NCBI GenBank assembly: GCA_900473685.1
Contig: UCNE01000009.1
Location: forward strand, 310,001-374,000
Reading direction: 5' to 3'
Source of the DNA: Hyphomicrobiales bacterium
Lineage (GTDB): Bacteria > Pseudomonadota > Alphaproteobacteria > Rhizobiales > Rhizobiaceae
DNA: 64,000 nucleotides
The notes beneath the pieces were generated by a model that was not told the origin of the DNA, ran no database searches, and worked only from the letters and a program-made list of their open reading frames with translations. The translations under genes were made by a program, and so were the position numbers. Shown one piece after another: positions 8,463-17,115 of the stretch (its first letter is position 1; every line of letters begins with the position of its first letter).

Positions 8463-9623
8463 ATGAGCCCTGTTCTGAACGCCGTGCCGGTGTCGATCCT
8501 CACCGGTTTTCTTGGTGCGGGAAAGACCTCGCTTCTCAACCGGCTGCTGAAGGATCCCGATCTCACCGATACCGCCGTGATCATCAACGAGTTCGGTGAT
8601 GTTTCGCTGGATCATCTTCTGGTCGAGGCATCGAGCGACGGGATCATCGAGCTGTCGGATGGCTGCCTGTGCTGCACGGTGCGCGGAGAACTGGTCGATA
8701 CGCTGGCCGATCTGATGGACCGGATGCAGACCGGCAAGATTAAGCCGTTGAAGCGCGTCGTCATCGAGACCACCGGTCTTGCCGATCCGGCGCCGGTCCT
8801 GCAGTCGGTGATGGGCAATCCCGTCATCGCCCAGAGCTTCCGGCTCGATGGCGTCGTCACTGTCGTCGATGCCGCCAATGGTCTTTCGACGCTCGATCAT
8901 CACGAAGAGGCCGTCAAGCAGGTGGCGATGGCCGACCGGCTGGTGATCAGCAAGATGCAGCTTGCGACGCCGGATGCGGTGATTACGCTGAAAGCGCGGT
9001 TGCGGGCGCTCAATCCACGCGCGCCGATGATCGATGGCGATCTGCCCGAAGCGGGCAAGGCCGAACTGTTTCATTGCGGGCTCTACGACCCGGCTACCAA
9101 GATCGCCGATGTCGGCCGCTGGCTGCAGGACGAGGCGGCGGCGGACCACGATCATCATCATGATCACCATGACCATTGCGGCCATGAAAACTGCGGTCAT
9201 GACCATCATCACGATCACCACCATCATCATGACGAAAACCGGCATGGCGCCGATATCCGCTCGTTCAGCCTCGTGCATGACCGGCCGATCGATCCGATGG
9301 CGCTGGAAATGTTCGTCGATCTCCTGCGCTCTGCCCATGGCGAAAAGCTGCTGCGGATGAAGGCGATCGTCTCGATGTCCGACAATCCGGATAGGCCGCT
9401 GATCTTGCATGGCGTGCAGACGGTGTTCCATACGCCGCAGCGCATGGCGGCCTGGCCCGACCCGTCCGACCGTCGCACCCGCATGGTGCTGATCACCAAG
9501 GATCTGCCGGAAGCGTTCGTTCGCGATCTCTTCGATGCTTTCACCGGCAAGCCGCGTATCGACCGGCCGGACAGGCAGGCGCTTGAGGATAATCCGCTGG
9601 CGGTGCCCGGGCTCAGGATGTAA
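8463..9623 (+). CDS. COG0523/CobW-family G3E GTPase with His-rich metal loop
   Basis: 386-residue G3E GTPase, a metallochaperone-type family. Walker A is GFLGAGKT at residues 15-22. The metal site CLCC lies at residues 68-71 inside ELSDGCLCCTVRGEL. INEFGD and ETTGLADP are the other G3E motifs. Residues 229-261 form a His/Asp-rich loop with two Cys, and a CobW C-terminal domain follows. The gene is not next to cobN or cobST, so a general zinc or cobalt allocation role is more likely than a strict cobalamin role. I saw no Zur-like palindrome in the short upstream space. Probably co-transcribed with dacF and the DUF930 gene. Confidence 0.9.
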   Translation: MSPVLNAVPVSILTGFLGAGKTSLLNRLLKDPDLTDTAVIINEFGDVSLDHLLVEASSDGIIELSDGCLCCTVRGELVDTLADLMDRMQTGKIKPLKRVVIETTGLADPAPVLQSVMGNPVIAQSFRLDGVVTVVDAANGLSTLDHHEEAVKQVAMADRLVISKMQLATPDAVITLKARLRALNPRAPMIDGDLPEAGKAELFHCGLYDPATKIADVGRWLQDEAAADHDHHHDHHDHCGHENCGHDHHHDHHHHHDENRHGADIRSFSLVHDRPIDPMALEMFVDLLRSAHGEKLLRMKAIVSMSDNPDRPLILHGVQTVFHTPQRMAAWPDPSDRRTRMVLITKDLPEAFVRDLFDAFTGKPRIDRPDRQALEDNPLAVPGLRM

Positions 9624-9643
9624 CACACCGGCAAGGAGCTGGC

Positions 9644-10399
9644 ATGTTTCTCGAGGCGGGCGAAGTCATCGGCAACATGCGGGCGCCAGCCTCTGCTGCC
9701 AGCCGCCCCGGCGGCTGGAGTTTCAGCGCTTCTCTTGGCTTCCATCTCCTGATCGGGCTTACCCTGCTTCTGGTGGTGACGCCGCGCCCGCAGGGGCCAT
9801 TATCGGACGACAGTGTCAGTGTCGATGTTCTGACGCCGCAACAGTTTGAAGCCGCAAGCCGGCCGCCGGTTGCCGAGGCTCAAATCCCGGCTGAGCCCTT
9901 GCCTCAGCCCGTGGATGGTCCGTCGTCTCAGCCATCAACCGAAAGCCCCGCGCCGGATTTTGCCAAGCTGCCGACGGACCGGCCACCCCCGCAAGCACGC
10001 GTCATGGTTCAGGCAACACATCTGCGGTCGGCAAAGGTTCTGGCCGATCCGCGCAGCGCCAAGGCGCGCAAGACGCTTGGGCAACTGGCACCGTCCGAGC
10101 GCATCGTCCAGCTCTGCAATATCGAAGCGATGGAACAGGTCGTGCTCTGGAAAGCCACGTTGAAGCCGGATTTTCTGGTTGCCTATGCGATGGCGGATAC
10201 CGAGATGTCCGGGCAGAAGCTGACGGCCAATGGCGGCGCGTTTCGCAGCAAAGGCCGTTGGTATAATATCGGCTTCAACTGCGAGGTGACCCCGGACCTG
10301 AAAGAGGTCGTGGCGTTTGCCTTCGCCGTTGGCAGCGAGATTCCGAAAGGTGATTGGGCCGAACACAACCTGTCGGCTGACGATGGCCCTGCAGATTAG
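9644..10399 (+). CDS. DUF930 domain protein with N-terminal membrane anchor
   Basis: 251 residues. A single hydrophobic segment near residues 30-48 (FSASLGFHLLIGLTLLLVV) is followed by a proline-rich linker (to about residue 125) and a C-terminal globular domain containing CNIEAMEQVVLW, SKGRWYNIGFNCEV and VVAFAFAVGSEIP, which matches DUF930. This anchor-linker-domain plan resembles TonB-like periplasm-spanning proteins, but there is no TonB signature, so I draw no function from it. The start has AAGGAG. It follows the GTPase by 20 bases and overlaps the tail of the convergent sigma-factor gene by four bases. Confidence 0.82.
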   Translation: MFLEAGEVIGNMRAPASAASRPGGWSFSASLGFHLLIGLTLLLVVTPRPQGPLSDDSVSVDVLTPQQFEAASRPPVAEAQIPAEPLPQPVDGPSSQPSTESPAPDFAKLPTDRPPPQARVMVQATHLRSAKVLADPRSAKARKTLGQLAPSERIVQLCNIEAMEQVVLWKATLKPDFLVAYAMADTEMSGQKLTANGGAFRSKGRWYNIGFNCEVTPDLKEVVAFAFAVGSEIPKGDWAEHNLSADDGPAD

Positions 10400-11676
10400 A
10401 CAGCGCGAACGGCTCCACTGCCGCAGGCGGCAGCGCGGCCGAGAAAGAACGCCCTTTCGCGGGCATTGCGGGTAAGATTTGCCGCCCGTTCGAATTCGAC
10501 CCTGGCTTCACCCAGCCGTCCGGCGCGAAAGAGGAAATCGCCTCGTGCAGCGGGCAGGGGAGCATAGGTGTGCAGGCCCGCGGCGGGATCGATTTCGTCG
10601 AGGCGTGCGAGGCCGGTTTCCGGTCCGAAGGCCATGCTGTGGGCGATTGCCCGATTAAGATCGACCACCGGGGACGGCATGATCCCGCGCAGCGTATCGT
10701 AGAGACCGGCGATCTTCTGCCAGTCGGTGTCCTCCGCCTTGCGGGCGCGAGCGTGGCAAGCCGCCAGCGCGGCCTGCAGGGCATAGGGGCCGTTGGCGCC
10801 GCCCAGCGCTTCGGCGCGCTCAAGGGCAGCAAGCCCGCGGCGAATCAGCAGCTGGTCCCAATGGGCGCGGTTCTGCTCTGTCAGCAGGATCGGCGAACCG
10901 TCCGGGGCGGTGCGGGCGTTGAGGCGGGAAGCCTGGATTTCCATCAGCGAGAGCAGGCCCAGCACTTCCGGCTCGGCCGGCAGCAAACCGGCAAGGATAC
11001 GGCCGAGACGCTGGGCTTCGGCGCACAGGGCAGGACGGATCAGGTCCTCACCGGTGGTGGCCGCATACCCCTCGTTGAAGATCAGGTAGATCACCTCCAG
11101 AACCGATGCCAGACGTTCCCTGCGTTCAGGCCCGCGCGGCACGCCATAGGTGAGGCCGGCGTTGCCGAGCGTTTTCTTGGCCCGGACGATCCGCTGGGCG
11201 ATGGTCGCTTCATTGGAGAGAAAGGCGCGGGCGATCTCGTCGGTTGTCAGTCCGCCGATCAGCCGCAAGGTGAGCGCTGCACGCGCTTCCGCCGACAGGA
11301 CGGGGTGGCAGGCGGTGAAGATCAATCCCAGCAGTTCGTCGCCGAGATCGTCGTCCAGTGCGGCTTCCACATCCTCGACGCTGGTATCGCGTTCGTCTTC
11401 GAGGTCGCGGCCGATTTCTGCATGTTTGCGGGTGAGCATCTTCTTGCGGCGAAAGCCGTCGATGGCCCGCCGCTTGGCCGCCGCCATCAGCCAGGCGCCC
11501 GGATTTTTGGGCACGCCGGTTTTCGGCCATTCGGACAGGGCGATCACCAGCGCGTCCTGCGCCAGCTCTTCGGCAAGGCCGACATCCCTGACCATCCGGG
11601 CCAAGCCGCCGATCAACCTGGCCTGCTCGATCCGGAAAACAGTCTCTATCGCGTGATGCGTTTCATTTGCTGCCAT
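10396..11676 (-). CDS. ECF42-group RNA polymerase sigma factor with C-terminal TPR-like extension
   Basis: 426 residues, far longer than a plain ECF sigma. Region 2 is near residues 15-75 (GLAEELAQDALVIALSEWP, PGAWLMAAAKRRAIDGFRR) and region 4 near 130-175 (ALTLRLIGGLTTDEIARAFL). A long helical C-terminal part of about 250 residues follows, typical of the ECF42 group (DUF6596 plus TPR-like repeats). These sigmas lack a classical anti-sigma factor and are encoded with a DGPF protein, exactly the arrangement here: the DGPF gene ends 70 bases upstream on the same strand. The extension is known in this group to be needed for activity. A matching ECF42-type promoter lies upstream of the pair. Confidence 0.92.
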   Translation of the reverse strand: MAANETHHAIETVFRIEQARLIGGLARMVRDVGLAEELAQDALVIALSEWPKTGVPKNPGAWLMAAAKRRAIDGFRRKKMLTRKHAEIGRDLEDERDTSVEDVEAALDDDLGDELLGLIFTACHPVLSAEARAALTLRLIGGLTTDEIARAFLSNEATIAQRIVRAKKTLGNAGLTYGVPRGPERRERLASVLEVIYLIFNEGYAATTGEDLIRPALCAEAQRLGRILAGLLPAEPEVLGLLSLMEIQASRLNARTAPDGSPILLTEQNRAHWDQLLIRRGLAALERAEALGGANGPYALQAALAACHARARKAEDTDWQKIAGLYDTLRGIMPSPVVDLNRAIAHSMAFGPETGLARLDEIDPAAGLHTYAPLPAARGDFLFRAGRLGEARVEFERAANLTRNARERAFFLGRAAACGSGAVRAV

Positions 11677-11746
11677 GCATCCCGCTTAGGCGAGGAGCAA
11701 GGCCTGCGTCAAGCCGCGGAGAGAGCTTGACGCAGCTTGACGGATT

Positions 11747-12169
11747 TTAGCGCTTAGCTGCCTTTTCGCGCAGACGTTCTTCCTGCTCGGCCAGTTCCGG
11801 CGTAAACGCCTCGCCGAAGTCGGCTGCCTCGAACACCTGGCGGATTTCCAGCTCGCTTGGCCCAGGCATCGGGTTCGGGCAACGCTTAGCCCATTCGAGG
11901 GCTTCGGCCATGTCCTTGACTTCCCAGAGCCAGAAACCGGCGATCAGTTCGCGGGTTTCGGCAAAAGGCCCGTCGATGACGGTACGGCCCGGACCATCGA
12001 AGGCGATCCGCTTGCCCTTGACCGAGGGATGCAGGCCTTCGCCGGCCATCATGACACCGGCATTGACCAGTTCCTCGTTGTATTTACCCATGGCTTCCAG
12101 AAGCTCGGTCGAGGGCATGATGCCTGCTTCGCTATCCTTCGTCGCCTTTACAATAACCATGACACGCAT
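11747..12169 (-). CDS. YCII-related DGPF-domain protein partnered with the ECF42 sigma
   Basis: 140 residues with the family signature around residues 58-73 (FDGPGRTVIDGPFAETRE), the source of the name DGPF. The fold is ferredoxin-like (YCII); its biochemical role is not known, but the family is the regular partner of ECF42 sigma factors and may be both regulon member and signal-linked protein. It is the first gene of a two-gene transcript ending with the sigma gene. A TGTCGA-17-CGTC element 50-76 bases upstream would make the pair autoregulated. Confidence 0.88.
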   Translation of the reverse strand: MRVMVIVKATKDSEAGIMPSTELLEAMGKYNEELVNAGVMMAGEGLHPSVKGKRIAFDGPGRTVIDGPFAETRELIAGFWLWEVKDMAEALEWAKRCPNPMPGPSELEIRQVFEAADFGEAFTPELAEQEERLREKAAKR

Positions 12170-12217
12170 CGTATTCTCCCTTGAGTGACGGAAGCCGGAT
12201 TGGCCTTCCTGATCATA

Positions 12218-12245
12218 CGACGAACGAGTTGTGGTCCGATCGACA
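12218..12245 (-). promoter_or_regulatory. candidate ECF42 promoter (TGTCGA, 17-bp spacer, CGTC)
   Basis: Read on the minus strand, TGTCGA occupies 12245-12240 and CGTCG 12222-12218, with a spacer of 17 bases to CGTC. This matches the ECF42 pattern that I recall from Streptomyces work (TGTCGA at -35, CGTC or CGAC at -10). The -10 lies about 50 bases upstream of the DGPF start codon. The sequence is direct; use by the neighbouring sigma factor is inferred. Confidence 0.65.
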
Positions 12246-12339
12246 TCAATTCAAATTTTTTTGAAAAATTATTCAGAACACGATCGGCAGGATAGCACGG
12301 GGCAGGCCGCCAGACAGGGTTGAGGCCAAACGGTAGCGC

Positions 12340-12570
12340 TCAAGCCTTCTTGCGGATGACGAAACGATGGCCACCCGCCAGCGTCTCGGATTGCTGCAGA
12401 TCGTGGCCGTCTTCGTTGCAGAAATGCGGAATGTCGATGATGGCAAGCGGATCGGTCGTCTCGACCGTGATCAGCGTGCCGGGGGCAAGGGTGAGCATGC
12501 GCTTGCGGGTTCGCAGGACCGGCAAGGGGCATTTCAGCCCCTTGAGGTCATAGACCAGACTGTCAGGCAT
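12340..12570 (-). CDS. TusA-family sulfurtransferase
   Basis: 76-residue SirA/TusA/YeeD-type protein. The signature CPLPVL carries the sulfur-accepting Cys14, and the rest is the short beta-alpha-beta-alpha fold (ITVETTDPLAIIDIPHFC, GGHRFVIRKK). Relatives relay persulfide sulfur for tRNA thiolation or cofactor synthesis; which path is served here is unclear. The start is the ATG at 12570, sharing its A with the TGA of the upstream L,D-transpeptidase gene (TGATG), so translation is probably coupled. A TTG seven codons earlier is a weaker alternative. Confidence 0.88.
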   Translation of the reverse strand: MPDSLVYDLKGLKCPLPVLRTRKRMLTLAPGTLITVETTDPLAIIDIPHFCNEDGHDLQQSETLAGGHRFVIRKKA

Positions 12571-14036
12571 CAATTGCCCCAGAGTTTCCAAAACGGACGC
12601 TTCTTTGGCTGTTCGGCAACGGCCTGCTCGGCCATTGGAGCAGCCTCGGTGCTCGCTGCCGTCTGTACGGTGGCATCTGCCGGTCTTTTCGCCGTGGCGG
12701 TGGTCACCGGCTCACGTGTTGCGACTACCGCCGGGTGCTGCGCCACCTGCGTCTGGCCTGCTGGCTGCTGCTGAGCTGCCGCATCGACCGGTGCGACGGC
12801 TGCCGGTTCCATCTGCTGTGCATCGGCGCCGCCCTTGGAAAACAGGCTGCCCCAGAAACCCTTGCGAGCCGGGCTTGCCTGCTCGACCGAGGCCTGCATG
12901 ACCGGCTTGGGCAGCGGGTTTTCCATGGGTACTGGTACGCTCTTGCCGTCGCGGGTGGATTTTGCGAGCTCGGCCTGCTGGATTTCGATCGCCTTCTTGG
13001 CCTCTTCCAGTTCGGCGCGGCGGGCTTCCTGCTTCTCGAGATCGGCGACCTTCATCAGCTTGCCGGCGTCGAGCGAGGTGCCGGTCGGGGCGTAAGCCAG
13101 TTCCTTGCCGACACGCTGCTTGGCGACGATCGCCTTGCGCTCGGCCTCAGTCGGCTCATACCAGACCAGACCGTCAAGCTTCTTCGTCGCCTTGGCGTAG
13201 TCGTCGTTGTATTTCTTGTTGTAGCTGGCCAGCGCGCCCTGCATCGCCGCCGGTGTTGTCATGGCGGGGCATTGACCGGTCGGCGAGAACTTGCCGTCGG
13301 TCTGCTGGTTGAAGACGTACTTCTTTTCGCAGATGTTGACTTCCGGCGGCCGCTTGGTGATCTCGAACTGGTCATAGCCGGGTTTCAGCATGTTCCAGAA
13401 ATCGATGTTCGGGCTGTTCTTGTGCCGCGCCATATTCTCCGCAGTCATGCGGAAGGGCAGGGCCTGCAGCTGGATTGCCTGCTGGCCGCCCTTGTAGGCG
13501 TCACGCGACAGCGCAAAGATTTCCTGCATCTGCTCGTCGGTCATCGAGTAGCAGCCGGATGACGAACAGGCGCCGTGGATCATCAGATTGGTGCCGAAAC
13601 GGCCGTTGGCCTGGTCGAAACGGTTGGGAAAGCCGGTGTTGATGGCCAGGTAATAGCTGGAATTCGGGTTCATCTGACCGGGAGAGATCGGATAGAAACC
13701 TTCCGGCGCCTGCCGGTCGCCCTCCTTGACCTTCGGGCCGAGCTTGCCCGACCAGGCGCAGATCTTGTACTGGCGCAGCATTTCGAAGCGGTTGGACGTA
13801 TTGGCCTTCCAGACTTCAAGAACGCCTTCTTCCTTGAAGATACGCAGCATGATCGGCGAATCCTTCGCCATGCTCATCGCCTGCATCTTCTGGACGATCT
13901 TGCCGGAGAGCTGGTAGTTGACCTTGCTGGAGACCTTTTTCAGATCGACATCGACGGTGTCCATCGCCTCATTGGCGGTGCAGCTCGAAAGGAGCGCGGC
14001 GACGGCAGCGGTGGCAACAAGATGTGTCAGGCGCAT
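12570..14036 (-). CDS. L,D-transpeptidase (YkuD-type) lipoprotein with long C-terminal tail
   Basis: 488 residues. The N-terminus is a lipoprotein signal with lipobox LLSSC (Cys19). The catalytic YkuD motif is HGACSSSGCYSM, with His154 and Cys162, preceded by a periplasmic domain. This class forms 3-3 cross-links in peptidoglycan or links proteins to it. After about residue 270 comes an alpha-helical, charged region (ADLEKQEARRAELEEAKKAI) and a low-complexity Ala/Gln/Pro tail ending PFWKLWGN, which is unusual for a minimal YkuD enzyme. The start at 14036 gives the signal peptide; an upstream in-frame start would bury it. Coupled to the TusA gene. Confidence 0.88.
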   Translation of the reverse strand: MRLTHLVATAAVAALLSSCTANEAMDTVDVDLKKVSSKVNYQLSGKIVQKMQAMSMAKDSPIMLRIFKEEGVLEVWKANTSNRFEMLRQYKICAWSGKLGPKVKEGDRQAPEGFYPISPGQMNPNSSYYLAINTGFPNRFDQANGRFGTNLMIHGACSSSGCYSMTDEQMQEIFALSRDAYKGGQQAIQLQALPFRMTAENMARHKNSPNIDFWNMLKPGYDQFEITKRPPEVNICEKKYVFNQQTDGKFSPTGQCPAMTTPAAMQGALASYNKKYNDDYAKATKKLDGLVWYEPTEAERKAIVAKQRVGKELAYAPTGTSLDAGKLMKVADLEKQEARRAELEEAKKAIEIQQAELAKSTRDGKSVPVPMENPLPKPVMQASVEQASPARKGFWGSLFSKGGADAQQMEPAAVAPVDAAAQQQPAGQTQVAQHPAVVATREPVTTATAKRPADATVQTAASTEAAPMAEQAVAEQPKKRPFWKLWGN

Positions 14037-14239
14037 CGGCAAAGGTCCATCAAGAAAACTGTCGAACGTGGCACTCCCTTGCAGGCGGCCCACAGGGAAT
14101 CAATATGCCCTTATACTTCACAAAATATTAACCCTACAGAACCGCTTTGGTCCAACCGTTCCAGACGCCAAGAATATGGCCAAGGTAGGACCGCACTCGC
14201 CTTTTATCCCGCGAGCGCGGCCGAAACCAGCAGATGTGA

Positions 14240-15193
14240 TTAAAGCTGGCGTCCGATCGACAGGTATTTCTGGCGGCGGTCGGAGCGCAGTTCGTCGCCC
14301 GTGCGGCCCGAAAGCTCCTTGAGCGCGTCAGCAATGACCGTGCCGGTCTTTTCGATCACGGCATCGGGATCACGGTGCGCGCCGCCAACCGGTTCGCCGA
14401 TGATGCCGTCGATGATGCCCAGCGACTTCAGGTCCTCGGCGGTGATCTTCATGTTGGTCGCAGCTTCCTTGGCGCGGGTACTGTCGCGCCAGAGGATGGA
14501 CGCAGCGCCTTCCGGCGAGATCACGCTGTAGATCGAATGTTCCAGCATGTAGACGCGGCTGCCGGTGGCAATCGCGATGGCGCCGCCCGAACCGCCTTCG
14601 CCGATGACGACAGAGATGATCGGAACGCGCATGTTGAGGCACATTTCCGTCGAACGGGCGATGGCTTCCGCCTGGCCGCGCTCCTCGGCGCCAATGCCGG
14701 GATAGGCGCCGGCGGTGTCGATCAGGGTGATCAGCGGCAGGCCGAAACGGTCGGCCATTTCCATGACGCGGATCGCCTTGCGGTAGCCTTCAGGACGGGC
14801 GCTACCAAAATTGTGCTTGATGCGCGACTTGGTGTCGTTGCCCTTTTCCTGGCCAATGACCGCGACAGGGGTGCCACGGAAGCGGGCCAGACCGGCCTGA
14901 ATGGCTTCGTCATTGGCGAACTTGCGGTCGCCGGCGAGCGGCGTGAATTCGGTGAACAGGTTGGCGGCATATTCCTGGAAATGCGGGCGCTGCGGATGGC
15001 GCGCAACCTGCGTTTTCTGCCAGGGGTTCAGCTTGGAATAGATTTCGGCCATCGCCTCGCGGGCGCGCACTTCCAGGCGCTCGACCTCATCGGTCGTGTC
15101 GATGCTCTCGTCCTCGCTGGCAATCTTCTTCAGCTCATGAATCTTGCCTTCGAGATCGGAGATTGGTTTTTCGAAATCGAGATAATTGTGCAT
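14240..15193 (-). CDS. accA: acetyl-CoA carboxylase carboxyltransferase subunit alpha
   Basis: 317 residues, the normal full length. AccA joins AccD to form the carboxyltransferase that moves CO2 from biotin-BCCP to acetyl-CoA, giving malonyl-CoA for fatty acid synthesis. Signatures are [15 protein letters not shown] at the start, [47 protein letters not shown] and [15 protein letters not shown]. It follows xerD on the same strand after 79 bases and is the only acc gene in the window, as usual in rhizobia where accA is separate from accD and accBC. Confidence 0.97.
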   Translation of the reverse strand: MHNYLDFEKPISDLEGKIHELKKIASEDESIDTTDEVERLEVRAREAMAEIYSKLNPWQKTQVARHPQRPHFQEYAANLFTEFTPLAGDRKFANDEAIQAGLARFRGTPVAVIGQEKGNDTKSRIKHNFGSARPEGYRKAIRVMEMADRFGLPLITLIDTAGAYPGIGAEERGQAEAIARSTEMCLNMRVPIISVVIGEGGSGGAIAIATGSRVYMLEHSIYSVISPEGAASILWRDSTRAKEAATNMKITAEDLKSLGIIDGIIGEPVGGAHRDPDAVIEKTGTVIADALKELSGRTGDELRSDRRQKYLSIGRQL

Positions 15194-15272
15194 GTGATGC
15201 GTTTCCGATCATATTGCGTCAGTGGCTTCGGACATGACGTTCCCGTCGTCCCTGCCAAGGGTTCTGGCGCTC

Positions 15273-16229
15273 CTAATCCTGTTTTTTCGCCTGTTTGGCA
15301 AGAGGGTGATGGTTCTGGACCAACTGATGCAGCCGTTCTTCCAGCACATGTGTATAGATTTGTGTCGTTGAAATGTCCGAATGCCCGAGAAGTTCCTGTA
15401 CGGCACGAAGGTCTGCGCCATTGGCCAGAAGGTGGCTGGCAAAGGCATGGCGCAGCACATGCGGCGAGATTGCCGCGACGCGGATGCCGGCCCGGGCGGC
15501 GAGATCCTTGAGGTCGCGGGCAAAAACCTGGCGCGGCAGATATCCAGCCTTGCCGGAAGAGGGGAACAGCCACGGGCTTTCCGGCGGTGGTGTCTTCTGG
15601 GCGGCATTGTCCGCTGACATTGCCGCGCCATAGGCCTGCATCGCCCGGATCGCCGCATGCGACAGCGGCACCATGCGCTCCTTGTTGCCCTTGCCGCGCA
15701 CGACGAGAAAGCGGCCGTTTTGGGCGAGCACTGAAGCAGGCAGTGATACAAGCTCACTGACCCGCATGCCGGTGGCATAGAGCAGCTCGATCAGGGTGTG
15801 CATGCGCAGGCGGGCAACAGGATCGTTGCCGCCTTGCGCTGCTTCCTGCTCAGCCTGCCCGATCAGTTTTGAAACATCGTCGATGCTCAGCACCTTCGGT
15901 AGCGACCGGCCTTTCTTCGGCGCGTCGAGAACGCCGGTCGGATCATCGGTGCGCAGCCCTTCGGCATAGAGAAACTTGTAGAACTGCCGCAGCGCCGATA
16001 ACCGGCGGGCCTGCGACGAGGCCTTGAATCCCTGCTGGGCCAGATGCTGGAGATAGGCACGCAGGTCTTCGGAGGCGGCCTCGGTCGGCTTGACGCTGCG
16101 CTGCTTGAGGAAGGAATAGGCATCTTCCAGGTCGCGTTCATAGGAGATCAGCGTGTTGTTGGCGGCGCCGCGTTCGGCGCTCATCATCTCCAGGAAGGAT
16201 TCCATATGGGCAGCGGACAGATCGATCAT
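15273..16229 (-). CDS. xerD: site-specific tyrosine recombinase XerD
   Basis: 318-residue tyrosine recombinase that with XerC resolves chromosome dimers at dif during division. An N-terminal SAM-like domain covers residues 1-95. The catalytic domain carries Arg156 (TGMRVSEL), the second box HVLRH with His257 and Arg260, His283 (LLGHSD) and nucleophile Tyr292 (TTQIYTH). Length and order are those of XerD. The start ATG at 16229 overlaps the stop of a 49-residue membrane-protein gene by four bases. Position beside accA and aroK is the ordinary rhizobial chromosomal setting, not a mobile element. Confidence 0.94.
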   Translation of the reverse strand: MIDLSAAHMESFLEMMSAERGAANNTLISYERDLEDAYSFLKQRSVKPTEAASEDLRAYLQHLAQQGFKASSQARRLSALRQFYKFLYAEGLRTDDPTGVLDAPKKGRSLPKVLSIDDVSKLIGQAEQEAAQGGNDPVARLRMHTLIELLYATGMRVSELVSLPASVLAQNGRFLVVRGKGNKERMVPLSHAAIRAMQAYGAAMSADNAAQKTPPPESPWLFPSSGKAGYLPRQVFARDLKDLAARAGIRVAAISPHVLRHAFASHLLANGADLRAVQELLGHSDISTTQIYTHVLEERLHQLVQNHHPLAKQAKKQD

Positions 16230-16375
16230 TGCGGCTTGTTGACCCGCTCTGAGGGGATGCGGATGGTCACGTCGCGCTCCACCGGATTGACGAAGGTTAC
16301 CAGCGCGATCATCGTTCCATAGATCACGCCGGCGATCAGGGCGCAGATGAACAGGAACCGGAACAGGCTGGGCAT
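16226..16375 (-). CDS. tiny single-span membrane protein upstream of xerD (49 aa)
   Basis: A 49-residue frame reading [16 protein letters not shown], then [20 protein letters not shown] and ending ERVNKPQ. Residues 4-28 form one hydrophobic span and the tail is polar. The ATG follows GGAGTTGAAA, giving a GGAG site six bases upstream. Its TGA overlaps the xerD ATG in an ATGA junction, strong evidence that it is translated. It lies divergent from aroK. Function unknown; too short for most gene callers. Confidence 0.65.
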   Translation of the reverse strand: MPSLFRFLFICALIAGVIYGTMIALVTFVNPVERDVTIRIPSERVNKPQ

Positions 16376-16532
16376 TTTCAACTCCTAGGGTCAGGGGTCT
16401 ATATGACCATGCCTGTTTGCAAGTGCAAGAACCGCTGTATCGCACGGGATTCACAATGCCTTGTACGCCGTAAAGTCTTGACGCTTCCGGCTGATTTGTC
16501 GATACCGGAGCAGAACGGGAAATTGAAACTGC

Positions 16533-17111
16533 ATGAGCGACGTGATTGAACCGGTTTCCGAGGCGCTGATCGAGCGGGCGAAGGCCGCGCTCGGGCGACG
16601 AAACCTCGTCTTCGTCGGTCTGATGGGGGCCGGAAAATCGGCGGTCGGGCGGATGACCGCCTCGGCGCTCGGAATTCCCTTCGTCGATTCCGATCACGAG
16701 ATCGAGCGCGTCTCGCGGATGACAATCAGTGAACTGTTTGCAGCCTATGGAGAGGACGAGTTTCGTGCGCTGGAGGCCCGCGTCATCAAGCGGCTGCTGA
16801 ACACTGGCCCGCGGATCGTCTCCACCGGCGGCGGTGCTTATATCAATGAACGCACCCGCAAGCATATCAAGCGCCACGGCCTGTCCGTCTGGCTGAACGC
16901 CGAACTCGAAGTTTTGTGGGAACGCGTCAACAAGCGCGATACCCGCCCGCTGCTGAAAACCGAAAACCCGAAGCAGACGCTCGAAAACCTCATGCACGCC
17001 CGTTATCCGATCTATGCAAAGGCGGACCTGACGGTGCTGTCCCGCGATGTCAAGAAAGAGGTGATGGTGGAAGAGGTTCTCGCCGCTCTCGCCGCCATGC
17101 CGAAGAAGTGA
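16533..17111 (+). CDS. aroK: shikimate kinase
   Basis: 192 residues. It phosphorylates shikimate with ATP in the pathway to aromatic amino acids. Walker A GLMGAGKS lies at residues 29-36; the shikimate-binding DSDHEIE, the EFRALE stretch and STGGGAYI (GGG motif) are all present, as is the lid region RDTRPLL. An N-terminal extension of about 23 residues before the P-loop strand is common in rhizobial AroK. It is followed after four bases by aroB, giving the classic aroK-aroB operon, and is divergent from the xerD operon. Confidence 0.96.
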   Translation: MSDVIEPVSEALIERAKAALGRRNLVFVGLMGAGKSAVGRMTASALGIPFVDSDHEIERVSRMTISELFAAYGEDEFRALEARVIKRLLNTGPRIVSTGGGAYINERTRKHIKRHGLSVWLNAELEVLWERVNKRDTRPLLKTENPKQTLENLMHARYPIYAKADLTVLSRDVKKEVMVEEVLAALAAMPKK

Positions 17112-17115
17112 AGCC

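Noticed and set aside
7347-9626. 759-codon open frame antisense to dacF and the COG0523 GTPase gene
   Set aside because: Runs across two well supported plus-strand genes and has no recognisable domain; GC-rich third positions open the frame by chance.
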